The notes: a model not told the origin generated them from the letters alone. DNA of 32,333 bases from Desulfobacula sp. (GCA_027858355.1 JAQICW010000177.1:1-32333); one strand, 5' to 3'; positions 1-8,492 are shown, counted from the stretch's first letter. Program-made: numbers and translations.

Positions 1-152
1 GCATAAAGCGTGTTTTGTTTTTGCTTACTTGGTTTTATTTTAAAATTAATAACTAAAATCTTTTTATTTACTATACTTTCGATCTTCTTTTTGTCACCCT
101 TAAAAGATTTTATTTCTTCTGCAAAGTCGGTAAAGTTTGGATATTTGCCCAT
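1..152 (-). CDS. Partial unknown gene coupled to the DGR reverse transcriptase
   Basis: Only the first 50 or so codons lie inside the window; the gene runs off the left edge. It starts MGKYPNFTDFAEEIKSFKGD and continues Lys-rich, with no stop. Its ATG (150-152) shares one base with the reverse transcriptase stop codon (TAATG), which points to co-transcription and translational coupling, so it is probably an accessory protein of the retroelement or the next gene of the late operon. The visible part, a short acidic helix, then a Gly-Asp-Lys turn, then a predicted beta strand (KILVINFKIKPSK), is compatible with a small OB-fold or ssDNA-binding-like protein, but that is a guess from composition. 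It does not look like the helical Avd accessory protein. The reading frame is well supported; the function is not known. Confidence 0.55.
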   Translation of the reverse strand, partial: MGKYPNFTDFAEEIKSFKGDKKKIESIVNKKILVINFKIKPSKQKQNTLY

Positions 153-1204
153 TAAATACACCTTACAGGATTATGTAATTTATTGGTAATACAAACATTG
201 TTTACTATTTGTTTTATATCTTCATCAATGTATTTATCTTGCAATCTATAACAATTAGCATGCTTCATCCATCCCCAATAACTCATAACGCCACCCAAAA
301 TATTAATTGGTGTTAGACTGTTACGGCTTTTCTTTATTCTCTTAATTCTTTTTTTGAATCGGGCGGCAGTGCTTTTTCTTAACAAGGCATAGTCATGGAA
401 AAACCTATAACCAAGAAAATCAATCCCTCTTATAGCAACTGGGAATACTTGCCAATTTTCTTTCAAGGTGACATTTAATTTTTCCTTAAGATACCCTGAT
501 ATCTCTTTCCTGAGGTTAGCTAAGTGATTTTTATCTTTATGCAGAATCACAATATCATCACAATACCTAAAGTAATATTTACAATGCCTTTGTTCTTTTG
601 CCCAGTGATCAAGTCCTGATAAATACAAATTTCCAAAATACTGACTTAAATAATTACCTATTGGAACTCCATCTGCTGAATCAATAATTTCATCAAGTAT
701 CCACAATAAGTCTTTGTCTTTTATCTTCTTTCGAATAATTTGTTTTAAAACGTTATGATCAATAGATGGGTAAAATTTCTTAACATCCATCTTCAAACAG
801 TATTGAGTACCCTTTCTGTCTTTCAAAGCACTCTTAACCCTTTTTACACCTTTGTGAATACCTCTTTTCTTTAAAGATGAATACGTGTCTGCAATTAAAG
901 TCTTCATCCAGATCGGCTCTAAAATATTCATGATACAATGATGGATAATCCTGTCAGGAAAATACGGAAGTTTAAATATTTCTCTTGCTTTCCCACTGTC
1001 TGTTTTAATAAATGTTTTATATTTTGAATTTTTAAAAGTCTTATCTTTCAAAATTTCGTGAATCTCGTTAAAATACTTATCTGGATCACTATCCACCATC
1101 TTAACCTCCGAATAATGTGCTTTCCCTTTCTTTGCATTTTTGTGTGCTAATTTGATATTTTCCATACCATATATCTTTGAATATAAATTATTGTACTTTT
1201 TCAT
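152..1204 (-). CDS. DGR reverse transcriptase
   Basis: This is the reverse transcriptase of a diversity-generating retroelement. In this family it copies the template-repeat RNA into cDNA with errors at adenines, and the cDNA replaces the variable repeat of the target gene. RT signatures are visible in order: motif A LKMDVKKFYPSID, the DGR-type motif GVPIGNYLSQYFGNLYL (a G-x-x-x-S-Q pattern in place of the usual QG), and the catalytic YCDDIVIL. A basic thumb region (KKRIKRIKKSR) follows. The size, about 350 residues, is normal for DGR enzymes. I chose the ATG at 1204 because AAGGG lies a few bases upstream; the frame stays open to 1255, which would add 17 residues without a good ribosome binding site. 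It lies directly downstream of the template repeat and its stop overlaps the next gene's start. Group II intron RTs are the main alternative, but no maturase or endonuclease domain is present and the repeat pair settles the class. Confidence 0.95.
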   Translation of the reverse strand: MKKYNNLYSKIYGMENIKLAHKNAKKGKAHYSEVKMVDSDPDKYFNEIHEILKDKTFKNSKYKTFIKTDSGKAREIFKLPYFPDRIIHHCIMNILEPIWMKTLIADTYSSLKKRGIHKGVKRVKSALKDRKGTQYCLKMDVKKFYPSIDHNVLKQIIRKKIKDKDLLWILDEIIDSADGVPIGNYLSQYFGNLYLSGLDHWAKEQRHCKYYFRYCDDIVILHKDKNHLANLRKEISGYLKEKLNVTLKENWQVFPVAIRGIDFLGYRFFHDYALLRKSTAARFKKRIKRIKKSRNSLTPINILGGVMSYWGWMKHANCYRLQDKYIDEDIKQIVNNVCITNKLHNPVRCI

Positions 1205-1480
1205 GTTTGCCCTTAGTCTGCTTATTTGCCTCAGAATCTTCGGTTTCCCTACCAATACTTATGAGACGTTATTTATATTTTGCCAAGAGGCAGGGTTTTT
1301 ACATCTTTTAAAAATTGCATAAGCTGATCTGGCAACTGATATTAATGTTATCATTCGAGGAAGTGTTATTCGCATTCCAATAAGTGACCCCTGCATTCGT
1401 GCCATTATTCGAATTGCTGCCGAGTTTCACCACCTGCCAACCGAGATATAAAAACCGTTTTACGTTTTCCGTTTTGCGGA
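1205..1480 (-). ncRNA. DGR template RNA region
   Basis: This is the non-coding stretch between the fiber gene stop and the reverse transcriptase start. It contains the template repeat (1323-1439) and about 120 bases of leader before the RT. In characterised DGRs the RNA priming cDNA synthesis spans the template repeat and the adjacent sequence up to the RT gene; here that is inferred from position. A small hairpin, TGCC-loop-GGCA, lies at 1281-1292. The RNA boundaries are not visible, so the limits given are simply those of the non-coding gap. No avd gene fits in this gap. Confidence 0.5.
1323..1439 (-). repeat. DGR template repeat (TR)
   Basis: This 117-bp sequence aligns without gaps to the 3' end of the fiber gene at a constant offset of 164 bp. 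By hand alignment there are 25 mismatches, and every one is at an adenine of the TR sense (minus) strand; 25 of its 37 adenines differ and no C, G or T differs. Read in the fiber frame the TR is full of AAT/AAC codons (Asn), as expected of a template that scatters variable residues. A spurious ORF runs through it but is not a gene. Confidence 0.95.
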
Positions 1481-3454
1481 TTATCGGCAGATCCGGCAAC
1501 CGATATGAACGTTATCATACGAGGAAGCGTAATTCGCAAGCCAAGAAGCGACCCCCGCAAGCGCGCCATAAGTCGAACCGCCGCCGAGCGCCACCACCCG
1601 CCAGAAACCTGTAGACTGATAATAATAGTCAGTAATATAGGTGTTTGATGCACCACCAACACTTGCAGGCAAAAACCCTCTGGGCTGTTGCTGAAGAGTC
1701 TTCTGATATCCATTTACTGCTGGCAGAGTAATCCCAAGAGCAGTATATCCAACTGCTGTGTCATCTGCAAAATCAGTATCTGTATTGCACACACAATGGA
1801 CATTATCCTGAATATTAATCCCATCAACCCATTTCCAAACATTCCCAAAGAAATTCTCAATTCCTCTATAGGTCATGTAATCAGTTAGATATCCTGCTGT
1901 GCCACCCAGGTGTACCGAATTAGTCCCATTACCATCTCCATTGGATAGTCCTGTAGTTCCAATGTAAGAATCCTTTGTCCAGGTTCCTCCTGATAGATTT
2001 GTCCTACCTGGTCCGATCATTGCTTGAGAGTTCCAATCTGCATATTCGACCAAATATAAAAGCTGGATACCAGAAATAAAATCGAACTCCTGTTGTCTCC
2101 AGCCTGCCCCTCGGTTTGCACAGATTGCTCTGAACTCTGGTCTTGTTTCATCTACCATCGGGCAGAATCCTGATACTGATCCAATCTTATCATTTACCAG
2201 ATCAATTACAGTACCACTCCAGTTAGTTGCTGCTACACACCCAGAGTCAATATAAGCTGCTACAGAATCATCATACCCAACACCTTCATATGCTCCGGGA
2301 TATCTGTAATCAACTACCTCACCATTTTTTAGGAACATTGGATGAACACTGAATCCAGGTAAAGGAAACAGAGAAATATCATAAGTATGCGTTGTTCCTG
2401 AGAAGCTGTATCTATAATAAAACTTGGCTCTCTGAACTACCACTTGACCATCTGCGCCAGTTAAGTCAGCAGCCAATACGCCATCTTCACGCTTGGTTGA
2501 ATCTGCTGCTCCAAGATAATACTGAACCTCTCCAGCATCATTCATTATACACCTTCTCTGTGACGCCTGAATAGGTAGTAGAGCATCTGATAGAGTTTGT
2601 GATACCGGTTGCCCTGCGAGAGACCCAGTCCTTGTGTATGTGTCTGTTGATTCGTCCCAGGCTACTCCGTAGTACATTCCTATGGCTGATAGTGGTATGC
2701 CTCCGTCGTCCAGGGCTGTCAGGCTTGTGATATCTGGGTTGACTCCGGAGGCTGCTGCTTCAAGAGTTGCCCTGGCCAATGCTGCTGTGGTATCATCAAC
2801 CAGAGATTTACCAAAGGTTGAGATTGTTGTGCTGGCAGGCAAGGTCAAGGTCTTGATATCTGCATCAACTTCTGAGTCCATCAAAGCGCCTGCTGCTGTT
2901 ACGTTTGCTGTGTCTGCTGAGACCTTGGAAGTATTTGCTGCAACGGCTGGATTATTAGCAACTTCGGTATCAAAGTCTGAGATATCCCCAGCGGTTATTA
3001 CGACTGCTCCGGTACGTCCAGCCACTGAAAGCACTTGATCTGTGTAATCAGCTTTAATCCAGTTTGCAGCAAATACACTTGCTGAAGCACTATCGAGGAT
3101 TGCTATAACTCGATCATTTACAGAGAAAACTTTACTATCAACCGTTCCACCTACCGACACGATCCAACTGTCACCAGCTTGAGCAGTACCACTTCCAGGA
3201 AAAGTGCCAACAGAAGCATCCCACTCCCCTCGTAAAACAACCGCAGCATCAAGACTATTTACGCGTGCTTCGATGATATCCAAATCTACAGCCTGGGTAA
3301 TGGAGATATAACCAACTTTAGTAGCATCCCCACTTGGATAAGTAGCTTTATCTGTGTTTAGTGCAACAGCCGAATAAATTTCGGTATTATTTTCATTTTG
3401 TTTAGTCCAACCCTCGCCAAATTCATCTGTGTGCAGTATTACTTGTTTTGCCAT
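1481..3454 (-). CDS. DGR target: tail fiber with C-terminal lectin-like variable domain
   Basis: A 657-residue receptor-binding-type tail protein and the target of the DGR. The N-terminal half is low in aromatic residues and rich in Ala/Asp/Thr, and includes the fiber motif LSVAGRTGAVVITAGDISDF (about residues 140-160), common in phage fiber shafts. The C-terminal third looks like a formylglycine-generating-enzyme/C-type-lectin fold: PEFRAICANRGAGWRQQEFD, then YRGIENFFGNVWKWVDGINI, then the variable end GFWRVVALGGGS...GCRICR. This is the fold used by known DGR targets such as Mtd and TvpA. It starts with a good AGG ribosome binding site right after the stop of the preceding small gene. It is the last structural gene before the retroelement, the normal place for an adhesin. 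The exact receptor cannot be inferred. Confidence 0.92.
   Translation of the reverse strand: MAKQVILHTDEFGEGWTKQNENNTEIYSAVALNTDKATYPSGDATKVGYISITQAVDLDIIEARVNSLDAAVVLRGEWDASVGTFPGSGTAQAGDSWIVSVGGTVDSKVFSVNDRVIAILDSASASVFAANWIKADYTDQVLSVAGRTGAVVITAGDISDFDTEVANNPAVAANTSKVSADTANVTAAGALMDSEVDADIKTLTLPASTTISTFGKSLVDDTTAALARATLEAAASGVNPDITSLTALDDGGIPLSAIGMYYGVAWDESTDTYTRTGSLAGQPVSQTLSDALLPIQASQRRCIMNDAGEVQYYLGAADSTKREDGVLAADLTGADGQVVVQRAKFYYRYSFSGTTHTYDISLFPLPGFSVHPMFLKNGEVVDYRYPGAYEGVGYDDSVAAYIDSGCVAATNWSGTVIDLVNDKIGSVSGFCPMVDETRPEFRAICANRGAGWRQQEFDFISGIQLLYLVEYADWNSQAMIGPGRTNLSGGTWTKDSYIGTTGLSNGDGNGTNSVHLGGTAGYLTDYMTYRGIENFFGNVWKWVDGINIQDNVHCVCNTDTDFADDTAVGYTALGITLPAVNGYQKTLQQQPRGFLPASVGGASNTYITDYYYQSTGFWRVVALGGGSTYGALAGVASWLANYASSYDNVHIGCRICR
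1487..1603 (-). repeat. DGR variable repeat (VR) in the fiber gene
   Basis: This is the diversified copy of the template, covering exactly codons 618-656 of the 657-codon fiber gene. The 25 adenine-site differences change 19 amino acids and leave one codon silently changed. Template Asn codons have become Tyr, Leu, Thr, Gly and His. The unaltered positions keep the fold residues (two Trp, several Gly, DN, one Cys). The stop codon lies just outside the repeat, so mutagenesis cannot remove it. Confidence 0.95.
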
Positions 3455-3754
3455 TTAAACCTCCGTGTCCATTGTTGTTGTCCACAAATCCGACATGACT
3501 GTTGTCCAATACGCGGTCATAGGGGTTTGCCAATATGTTGGGAATGGTATAAAAAAGTTAACATACTTACTTATTTCAACATCCCAACGGATAGCTTGTC
3601 TGCCTGTCAATCCAGTTAAAGCCACATCCCCCATTGCACTGAGCTTTAACAAGGTGTTATTTAACCTGGTGATATTATACACCACATCATTATACCAAGC
3701 TCCATCAGTATAGTTATGAAGTTTAAGGCCTGAAGGCGTCATTGAAGTGCTCAT
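3455..3754 (-). CDS. Small tail-tip adaptor protein
   Basis: About 99 residues, unknown family. The frame is open from 3769, but I prefer the ATG at 3754: it has GGGAG at the right distance and overlaps the previous stop as ATGA. The middle carries the same module found in the two upstream products: an aromatic-rich start (GAWYNDVVYN), then TRLNNTLLKLSAMGDVAL, then a Trp (AIRWD). The C-terminal end is rich in aromatic and Thr residues (YWQTPMTAYWTTVMSDLWTT). It lies between the tail tip gene and the diversified fiber. I infer a structural part linking fiber to tip; no catalytic motif is visible. Confidence 0.6.
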   Translation of the reverse strand: MSTSMTPSGLKLHNYTDGAWYNDVVYNITRLNNTLLKLSAMGDVALTGLTGRQAIRWDVEISKYVNFFIPFPTYWQTPMTAYWTTVMSDLWTTTMDTEV

Positions 3755-3951
3755 AGTACCGGCTCCCATTTTGAGGTTACTGCATTCCAGATAAAAGGCT
3801 TCTGATCTGTTATGGAGTCAAGGTCTACATCTTGCAAAGCCTTCAATTTTAATAACTCCCCATCAAGCACATCCATATTCTTATTATAAATATGATTCCA
3901 CCCTGGGGAACTATATGTATCTGTTTCTAATTTATTACCAAAGATAGACAT
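3751..3951 (-). CDS. Small tail-tip adaptor protein
   Basis: A 66-residue protein with a clear ribosome binding site (AAGGAG, then ATG at 3951). It consists almost entirely of one module, GWNHIYNKNMDVLDGELLKL-ALQDVD-...-FIWN-..-KWEP, that also closes the large tail tip protein and recurs in the next gene. The stop overlaps the next start as ATGA, so the two small proteins are probably made together. Family unknown; a role as a fiber-attachment or oligomerisation unit is inferred from the shared module and the position. Confidence 0.65.
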   Translation of the reverse strand: MSIFGNKLETDTYSSPGWNHIYNKNMDVLDGELLKLKALQDVDLDSITDQKPFIWNAVTSKWEPVL

Positions 3952-3961
3952 TTAGTTCTCC

Positions 3962-6502
3962 TTAAACAGTTGTTGTCGTGGTAGTAGTAGTAGTCGTAGT
4001 GGTAGTAGTGGTTGTGGTTGTGGGAGTAAGGCCAGGAATAAATTTCTGAGTGGCCTCATCCCAAATCAGAATATTAGTATTAGCAACAGCAGAATCATTA
4101 ACATCAAGCAAACCAGATATCGTCAAAAGTTCATCATTCAAACGAGTAGTATTCCGATTCATAATATCAACCCATCCTTGAGCACCCCATTTTACATGCT
4201 CAAGGTTTGAATCACCTGGCCCATCAGTACTATAAGAACCATCATCTGCTCCAACAGATAAGGAAACCCAACTGCTCGCCCTTCCTTCTAAGGATTGACG
4301 CACATAAACAGTCAAAGCAGGAGTATACGTCAAATCAAAATTTGCTTCGGGTACATTCACAACTGTTGAATCATAATTGGTGTAATATTGTATAATTCCA
4401 TCTACTGAATTCGGATTAATTATTGGAGATGCAACTACTGGTGAAATACCGGCACCCGGAACAAGTTGAGTAGTATTGTTTACCAAAACAGAGACAGTAC
4501 CTCCTGTCCTGGTAGCCTCAATTCCACAAACTCCCCAGGGCTCCAAAGCCTTTGAAGAATAAGTAACTCCCTTTGGAGAAATAGTGGAAGTATCCACCGA
4601 ATCAATACCAAAACTTGGAGAAATCTTAAGGTTAAAAGAACTAGCTGAGATATCCAGTAAAATGTTATCATTTATTGTGGTTAGCCAAATCGTTGATCCA
4701 GAATTATGCGTTGTGATTGGAGTGTTTAGAATACCCCGAATACACCCTTTTAATCTATACCCGGAGCCTTCAACCTCCACCGTTTGGAATCCAATCATTT
4801 CGGAACCAATAATAGCTACCCTTTTGCTCGTAAAAAGCCCAGTCCTTGTTTGCGAATCAAATGTAGGATCATTTCGGTCAGGTGTATACAAAATACCAAG
4901 ATCATCATCAATAGCATAAGTATCAGATGAATAAGCTTCGTCGAGAGTCCCCTTTTGTGAAAATGTAGAAAATTCCCCTTTATTTTCATATCCTGTGGGC
5001 TCAGGAGAGTACCAAACATTAAAAGAAGTCTCAACCCCGGCACGAGCAACCAATAGAAGATATGCGGGTGCCTGCCCGGTTACATTATTATAAGGCAGTT
5101 CAAAAACATCTACTGCCAAAGCAATAACAGGAGCATAGTCTGGAATTACCCAACCGGGGCTTCCACCACCTTGATACGCAGAATCAAACAAACTTGATAA
5201 CTCCTGTGTTAGTGTCCAAGTAATATCATTTGACCTGTTTTCTGCCAGTTGAACTTTTGTTACTCGGAAATCAGCATTGGACAGCCCGTAATCGATATGA
5301 TTGAGTCTGACCACATCCCCTTCACGGACTCCTGAATGACTCATTGACACGACACAACTTACTTGAGCTTCTGGATATGACAATCTTTTCATCAATTCCC
5401 AAAGACGACGAGAAGCCATATCTATATCAATAAAAGCAGTTAGGTCAATTGACATCGGGTCATCTCGCCCAGAGATGGCAGCAGCTGCCGTATTCCTGGC
5501 TCGTATGGTCCTGGTACTATACTCTTGCTCCCGATCTGTAAAATTGGCTCTAAAATCGGTAGGTACGTTGTCCCACGTCTGCCGCTTGAATGTAAAACTT
5601 TTGTAATCACTCTCATCAAGAGTATCCGAATAGGTATCAGTATCTTTCCAAGGAATCAATTCCATTTTACCTTCATTATTATACCGAATATTTCCATCAA
5701 CATAAGTAAATATTTGATTAATCGAATCCCGGACAGCTTGCTGTTTACTCAAAACAATATTAACAGCGTAATCTTTATTGTGCCAATAAGTTGCAGCATC
5801 TTGAAAGGATGATAAGACAATATCCGAAAGAGTCCCACCACCAAGTGCTAAGCAATCATAAATTGCTGCAGCAGGATTCACCCCATACGTTTCATTCGCG
5901 TACGATAAAGGTGCCTGCGATAACTTATTAACCAAATAATGATACGTTGGTAAAAAACTTACATTCTCACCAATAAAACGTCGTTCCATAAAAACATGAG
6001 CCATTGGATTTAATGGGGCAGCATACGGGATTAGTAGATCCCCAAGAATTTCAGGTTCCCCAACTGCTACAACAGGGCTTGGTCCCCTTGGAGTTGGAAA
6101 AGTCAATTCATCTCCTGGGTTAAGAATATACCCTTCATTGTCTATCTCTTTATTTTGTTCCCACAAAGTTTCAATCGATACACCGGGTCCTATACAAAGC
6201 CCTTGCCAGATATCCATATAATAAGAGTATCCACTCGATCCTGCTGGTGCATCACCACCACCCTTTCCCCCACCTGAAGTTGGAAGAGCTACAGTTTCCA
6301 AATTACCAAACCATAATAAATTACCAGTAACTTTAGCTCGCCCTATTACTATGGTGACCACTGATCCTTCATTTGAAGTTGTAGTTTGAAAAGATTCTAA
6401 TGTATTTGCTTCCATCCCTTCTTGATTTGGGCCACTCGTCATCATTGTGGCAAGGAGCGCACCAGCAATAAAGAGTACCCCGTATATTAATCCTGTAACC
6501 AT
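3962..6502 (-). CDS. Tail tip / host specificity protein, J or GTA gp15-like, with poly-Thr tail
   Basis: An 846-residue central tip protein, the last of a DUF2163-like, NlpC/P60, large-protein series seen in gene transfer agents and many siphoviruses. The N-terminus is hydrophobic (GLIYGVLFIAGALLATMM). It is followed by the typical early strand VVTIVIGRAKVTGNLLWFGN and by SYYMDIWQGLCIGPG, which recall phage-tail_3-type proteins. The middle contains hub-like sequence (VSMSHSGVREGDVVRLNHID). Near the C-terminus lies the WGAQGWVDIMNRNTTRLNDE module shared with the two small downstream genes, and then Pro, 18 consecutive Thr and a final Val. The Thr codons are a mix of ACT, ACC, ACA and ACG. It starts with GGAGGG and the ATG at 6502. 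Role confidence is high; the function of the tail is unknown. Confidence 0.85.
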   Translation of the reverse strand: MVTGLIYGVLFIAGALLATMMTSGPNQEGMEANTLESFQTTTSNEGSVVTIVIGRAKVTGNLLWFGNLETVALPTSGGGKGGGDAPAGSSGYSYYMDIWQGLCIGPGVSIETLWEQNKEIDNEGYILNPGDELTFPTPRGPSPVVAVGEPEILGDLLIPYAAPLNPMAHVFMERRFIGENVSFLPTYHYLVNKLSQAPLSYANETYGVNPAAAIYDCLALGGGTLSDIVLSSFQDAATYWHNKDYAVNIVLSKQQAVRDSINQIFTYVDGNIRYNNEGKMELIPWKDTDTYSDTLDESDYKSFTFKRQTWDNVPTDFRANFTDREQEYSTRTIRARNTAAAAISGRDDPMSIDLTAFIDIDMASRRLWELMKRLSYPEAQVSCVVSMSHSGVREGDVVRLNHIDYGLSNADFRVTKVQLAENRSNDITWTLTQELSSLFDSAYQGGGSPGWVIPDYAPVIALAVDVFELPYNNVTGQAPAYLLLVARAGVETSFNVWYSPEPTGYENKGEFSTFSQKGTLDEAYSSDTYAIDDDLGILYTPDRNDPTFDSQTRTGLFTSKRVAIIGSEMIGFQTVEVEGSGYRLKGCIRGILNTPITTHNSGSTIWLTTINDNILLDISASSFNLKISPSFGIDSVDTSTISPKGVTYSSKALEPWGVCGIEATRTGGTVSVLVNNTTQLVPGAGISPVVASPIINPNSVDGIIQYYTNYDSTVVNVPEANFDLTYTPALTVYVRQSLEGRASSWVSLSVGADDGSYSTDGPGDSNLEHVKWGAQGWVDIMNRNTTRLNDELLTISGLLDVNDSAVANTNILIWDEATQKFIPGLTPTTTTTTTTTTTTTTTTTTV

Positions 6503-6503
6503 T

Positions 6504-7022
6504 TTAACCCTCCATTACTCTAAAAACATTTGTGAGTCTACGCTGCCAAAAACTCCCATATTGTAATTGGCAAACCCCGCGCCCCTCAATTGAGTTAGTC
6601 ATTATTTTTCGTTGTCGAGTTTTAAAAATTGTACCGATCCATACTGCTGCATGATGACTTACTAGTATCCCTCGTGCTGGATAGTTAAAAAGCAAGATAT
6701 CCCCCCGTATAAGTTCATCAGTTTCCAAAGGACCAAATCTTTGTAACGTAAACCCTTCATTACAATGATCACGGTGATGCCGCATTATTGATTCAATTAC
6801 CATTTCTTCATCTGTATGCTCATGCCAATCTGTAGAGTAATACTCATAATTGACTTTACTCAAAATTCCAATAGTTTTCCAAACACCACCAATAAATAAA
6901 GTACAATCTGCTCCTCTCCCCTTGACCATAGTTAAGTGCCGGTATGGAGTCCCTTTCCAGGATTCTAATTCTTCCCATAATTTTAACCAGTTTTGGTTAT
7001 TTTCAAAATATGGAATATCCAT
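6504..7022 (-). CDS. NlpC/P60-type cysteine peptidase, tail tip
   Basis: A 172-residue protein of the phage cell-wall-peptidase type. The NlpC/P60 pattern is visible: WKGTPY near residue 25, the nucleophile Cys40 in GRGADCTLFIGGVW, GDILLF near residue 110, and the catalytic His in SHHAAVWIG (about residue 123). These enzymes cut peptidoglycan stem peptides; in tail tips they either help the tail through the wall or act in tip assembly. The gene starts directly after the stop of the upstream hub gene (TAA then ATG) and lies just before the large tip gene, the same order as in gene transfer agents. Confidence 0.85.
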   Translation of the reverse strand: MDIPYFENNQNWLKLWEELESWKGTPYRHLTMVKGRGADCTLFIGGVWKTIGILSKVNYEYYSTDWHEHTDEEMVIESIMRHHRDHCNEGFTLQRFGPLETDELIRGDILLFNYPARGILVSHHAAVWIGTIFKTRQRKIMTNSIEGRGVCQLQYGSFWQRRLTNVFRVMEG

Positions 7023-7841
7023 TTATTTGAATCCCCATAAAACCGGATTGGAGGATGGAATATAACTCATTCCCAGATGGTGGGTTAAATTATCAAATCG
7101 GGTACCACAGGTTTCCGGACTCCCATCACAACCGGGGTAAAGAGAAAGGGTAGCACCAATCTTCATTCTCGAATCAAATGGAATTTGAATTTGGAATTCG
7201 TCTATTACACTATGCCCAGTAATTAATCTTAAATCGGTATCCAGGACCATCCGCCCTCCTTGGAAATCCCCAATGTCTGGATCACCTTTCCCGTCCGTCC
7301 AAGACACACTAACTGTAGCATTATTGTCTGATAAAGTTGCCACTATCCCAGTACGCAAATAAACGTATTCGTCAAGACTACACCCAGAATCAAATATATC
7401 ATGATTACAAAAAGATTGGTAAATTATACTTGGTATTTTTCTAAGAAGAATTTTTGATCTGGATTGAATTTGAGCAGTCGCCATTTTATCTTTTATTTGG
7501 ACAAATGCAATTTTCCCTTTAAAAAATATAGCATATGAATTTAAGTTGGCTAATGTCGACCGGTAAATAGTAACAGTCACCGGTTCAATTGGTTGGTTAG
7601 GAATATACGCAGCAATATTTGGAGACAATGGAACAGTCACCTGAATTTTATCCACACCAAATTTAGTATCCCTGACCAATCCCCCACGTTTTATAGCAGC
7701 AGCCTTAAACAATTGACCCATAAAAGTTAAATCAGTTGAATATGAAGTGTACCGCTCTACCGACGAACCAGACGTAATCACATAAAATTCCGGTGCAGCA
7801 GTTTGTTGGGTAGCTTCTAAATTATCAGTATAATCAGACAT
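7023..7841 (-). CDS. Tail hub protein, DUF2163 / phage_BR0599-like
   Basis: A 272-residue protein with the build of DUF2163 tail proteins: an early strand region (FYVITSGSSVERYTSYSTDL), a middle (FKGKIAFVQIKDKMATAQIQ) and a C-terminal phage_BR0599-like end. That end has the Cys-rich GCDGSPETCGTRFDN and the closing SYIPSSNPVLW, plus FCNHDIFDSGCSLDEY in the centre. The paired Cys motifs suggest a metal or Fe-S site as in the GTA hub protein, by analogy. It is followed at once by the NlpC/P60 gene, which fixes it as part of the tail tip hub. The start at 7841 has AAGGAG upstream. Confidence 0.8.
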   Translation of the reverse strand: MSDYTDNLEATQQTAAPEFYVITSGSSVERYTSYSTDLTFMGQLFKAAAIKRGGLVRDTKFGVDKIQVTVPLSPNIAAYIPNQPIEPVTVTIYRSTLANLNSYAIFFKGKIAFVQIKDKMATAQIQSRSKILLRKIPSIIYQSFCNHDIFDSGCSLDEYVYLRTGIVATLSDNNATVSVSWTDGKGDPDIGDFQGGRMVLDTDLRLITGHSVIDEFQIQIPFDSRMKIGATLSLYPGCDGSPETCGTRFDNLTHHLGMSYIPSSNPVLWGFK

Positions 7842-7851
7842 CCTCTTCTCC

Positions 7852-8481
7852 TTAATTCGCTACTAATTGGGCATACTCTTTTACCAGTTCATAAAATCTT
7901 TGAGTAATTTCAAAAACATTGTTTGTCTTAATACTTAACTCGAATTGATCTGAATCAAATCGGACTAAAAGAAATCTTCCAATTTGCAAATGATTAGTTA
8001 ACTCAAGACTTCGGTCAAGTGGTGTATCCAGTACCATTGATAGTTTAGTACCGTCAGTTGTAATACTAGTCACCCATCTGGTAATCATATCCCCATTTGT
8101 CATTAAAATATAAATCCGCTCGTATCCTTGGTATGATCCTGCCGCCCCATTATCCACACAATTAATTGCACCCGCCCCAATTGCTGAATCTTCGTACAGC
8201 TCAAATAATTGGCGTTGGTATGGTACCCAAAATCGAACTACTCTTCCTTGGTGGGCGTGAATAAATTCCAATAAACTATATTCATCTACCTTATTAAAGA
8301 CAGTAAACAAAGCTTCAAATGAAATAGGGGTTTCCGGATTCAATTCTGAAATCGATTGCGCTGTCCCTGGGAATGAATGCAGGCGGCGGGTCATCGTTAA
8401 AGAAGTAGCCGGAGATTTTTTCCAATTAGGGGATAACGGGAAAATTGATTCGTTTCCAATATCCATATAATCATCAGCCAT
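7852..8481 (-). CDS. Minor tail protein before the hub (distal-tail position)
   Basis: 209 residues, with AAGGAG before the ATG at 8481. It has an opening rich in Pro, Trp and Thr (FPLSPNWKKSPATSLTMTRR) and a central stretch VVRFWVPYQRQLFELYED. I recognise this general build from phage tail genes directly upstream of DUF2163 hubs, where DUF2460-type or distal-tail proteins usually sit. I do not see a decisive family motif, so the assignment rests on synteny: tape measure, minor tail proteins, this gene, hub, peptidase, tip. No membrane segment or signal peptide is visible. Confidence 0.6.
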   Translation of the reverse strand: MADDYMDIGNESIFPLSPNWKKSPATSLTMTRRLHSFPGTAQSISELNPETPISFEALFTVFNKVDEYSLLEFIHAHQGRVVRFWVPYQRQLFELYEDSAIGAGAINCVDNGAAGSYQGYERIYILMTNGDMITRWVTSITTDGTKLSMVLDTPLDRSLELTNHLQIGRFLLVRFDSDQFELSIKTNNVFEITQRFYELVKEYAQLVAN

Positions 8482-8492
8482 TCTAAATCTCC

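Noticed and set aside
1440..1486. Terminator after the fiber gene (AAAAC/GTTTT with a T run)
   Set aside because: The stem is only about five A/T-rich pairs, and transcription must continue into the template repeat and RT for the retroelement to work.
1308..1499. ORF of 63 codons across the template repeat
   Set aside because: It is the template repeat read in the fiber frame plus leader. The Asn-rich product is a by-product of the DGR and there is no ribosome binding site.
3962..4030. Poly-Thr coding tracts as sequencing or trinucleotide-slippage artefacts
   Set aside because: All four Thr codons are mixed in each tract, and four separate genes end the same way with a terminal Val or Ala and a proper stop.
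4584..4919. 111-codon plus-strand ORF opposite the tip gene
   Set aside because: A shadow of the well-supported minus-strand gene, without ribosome binding site or motif.
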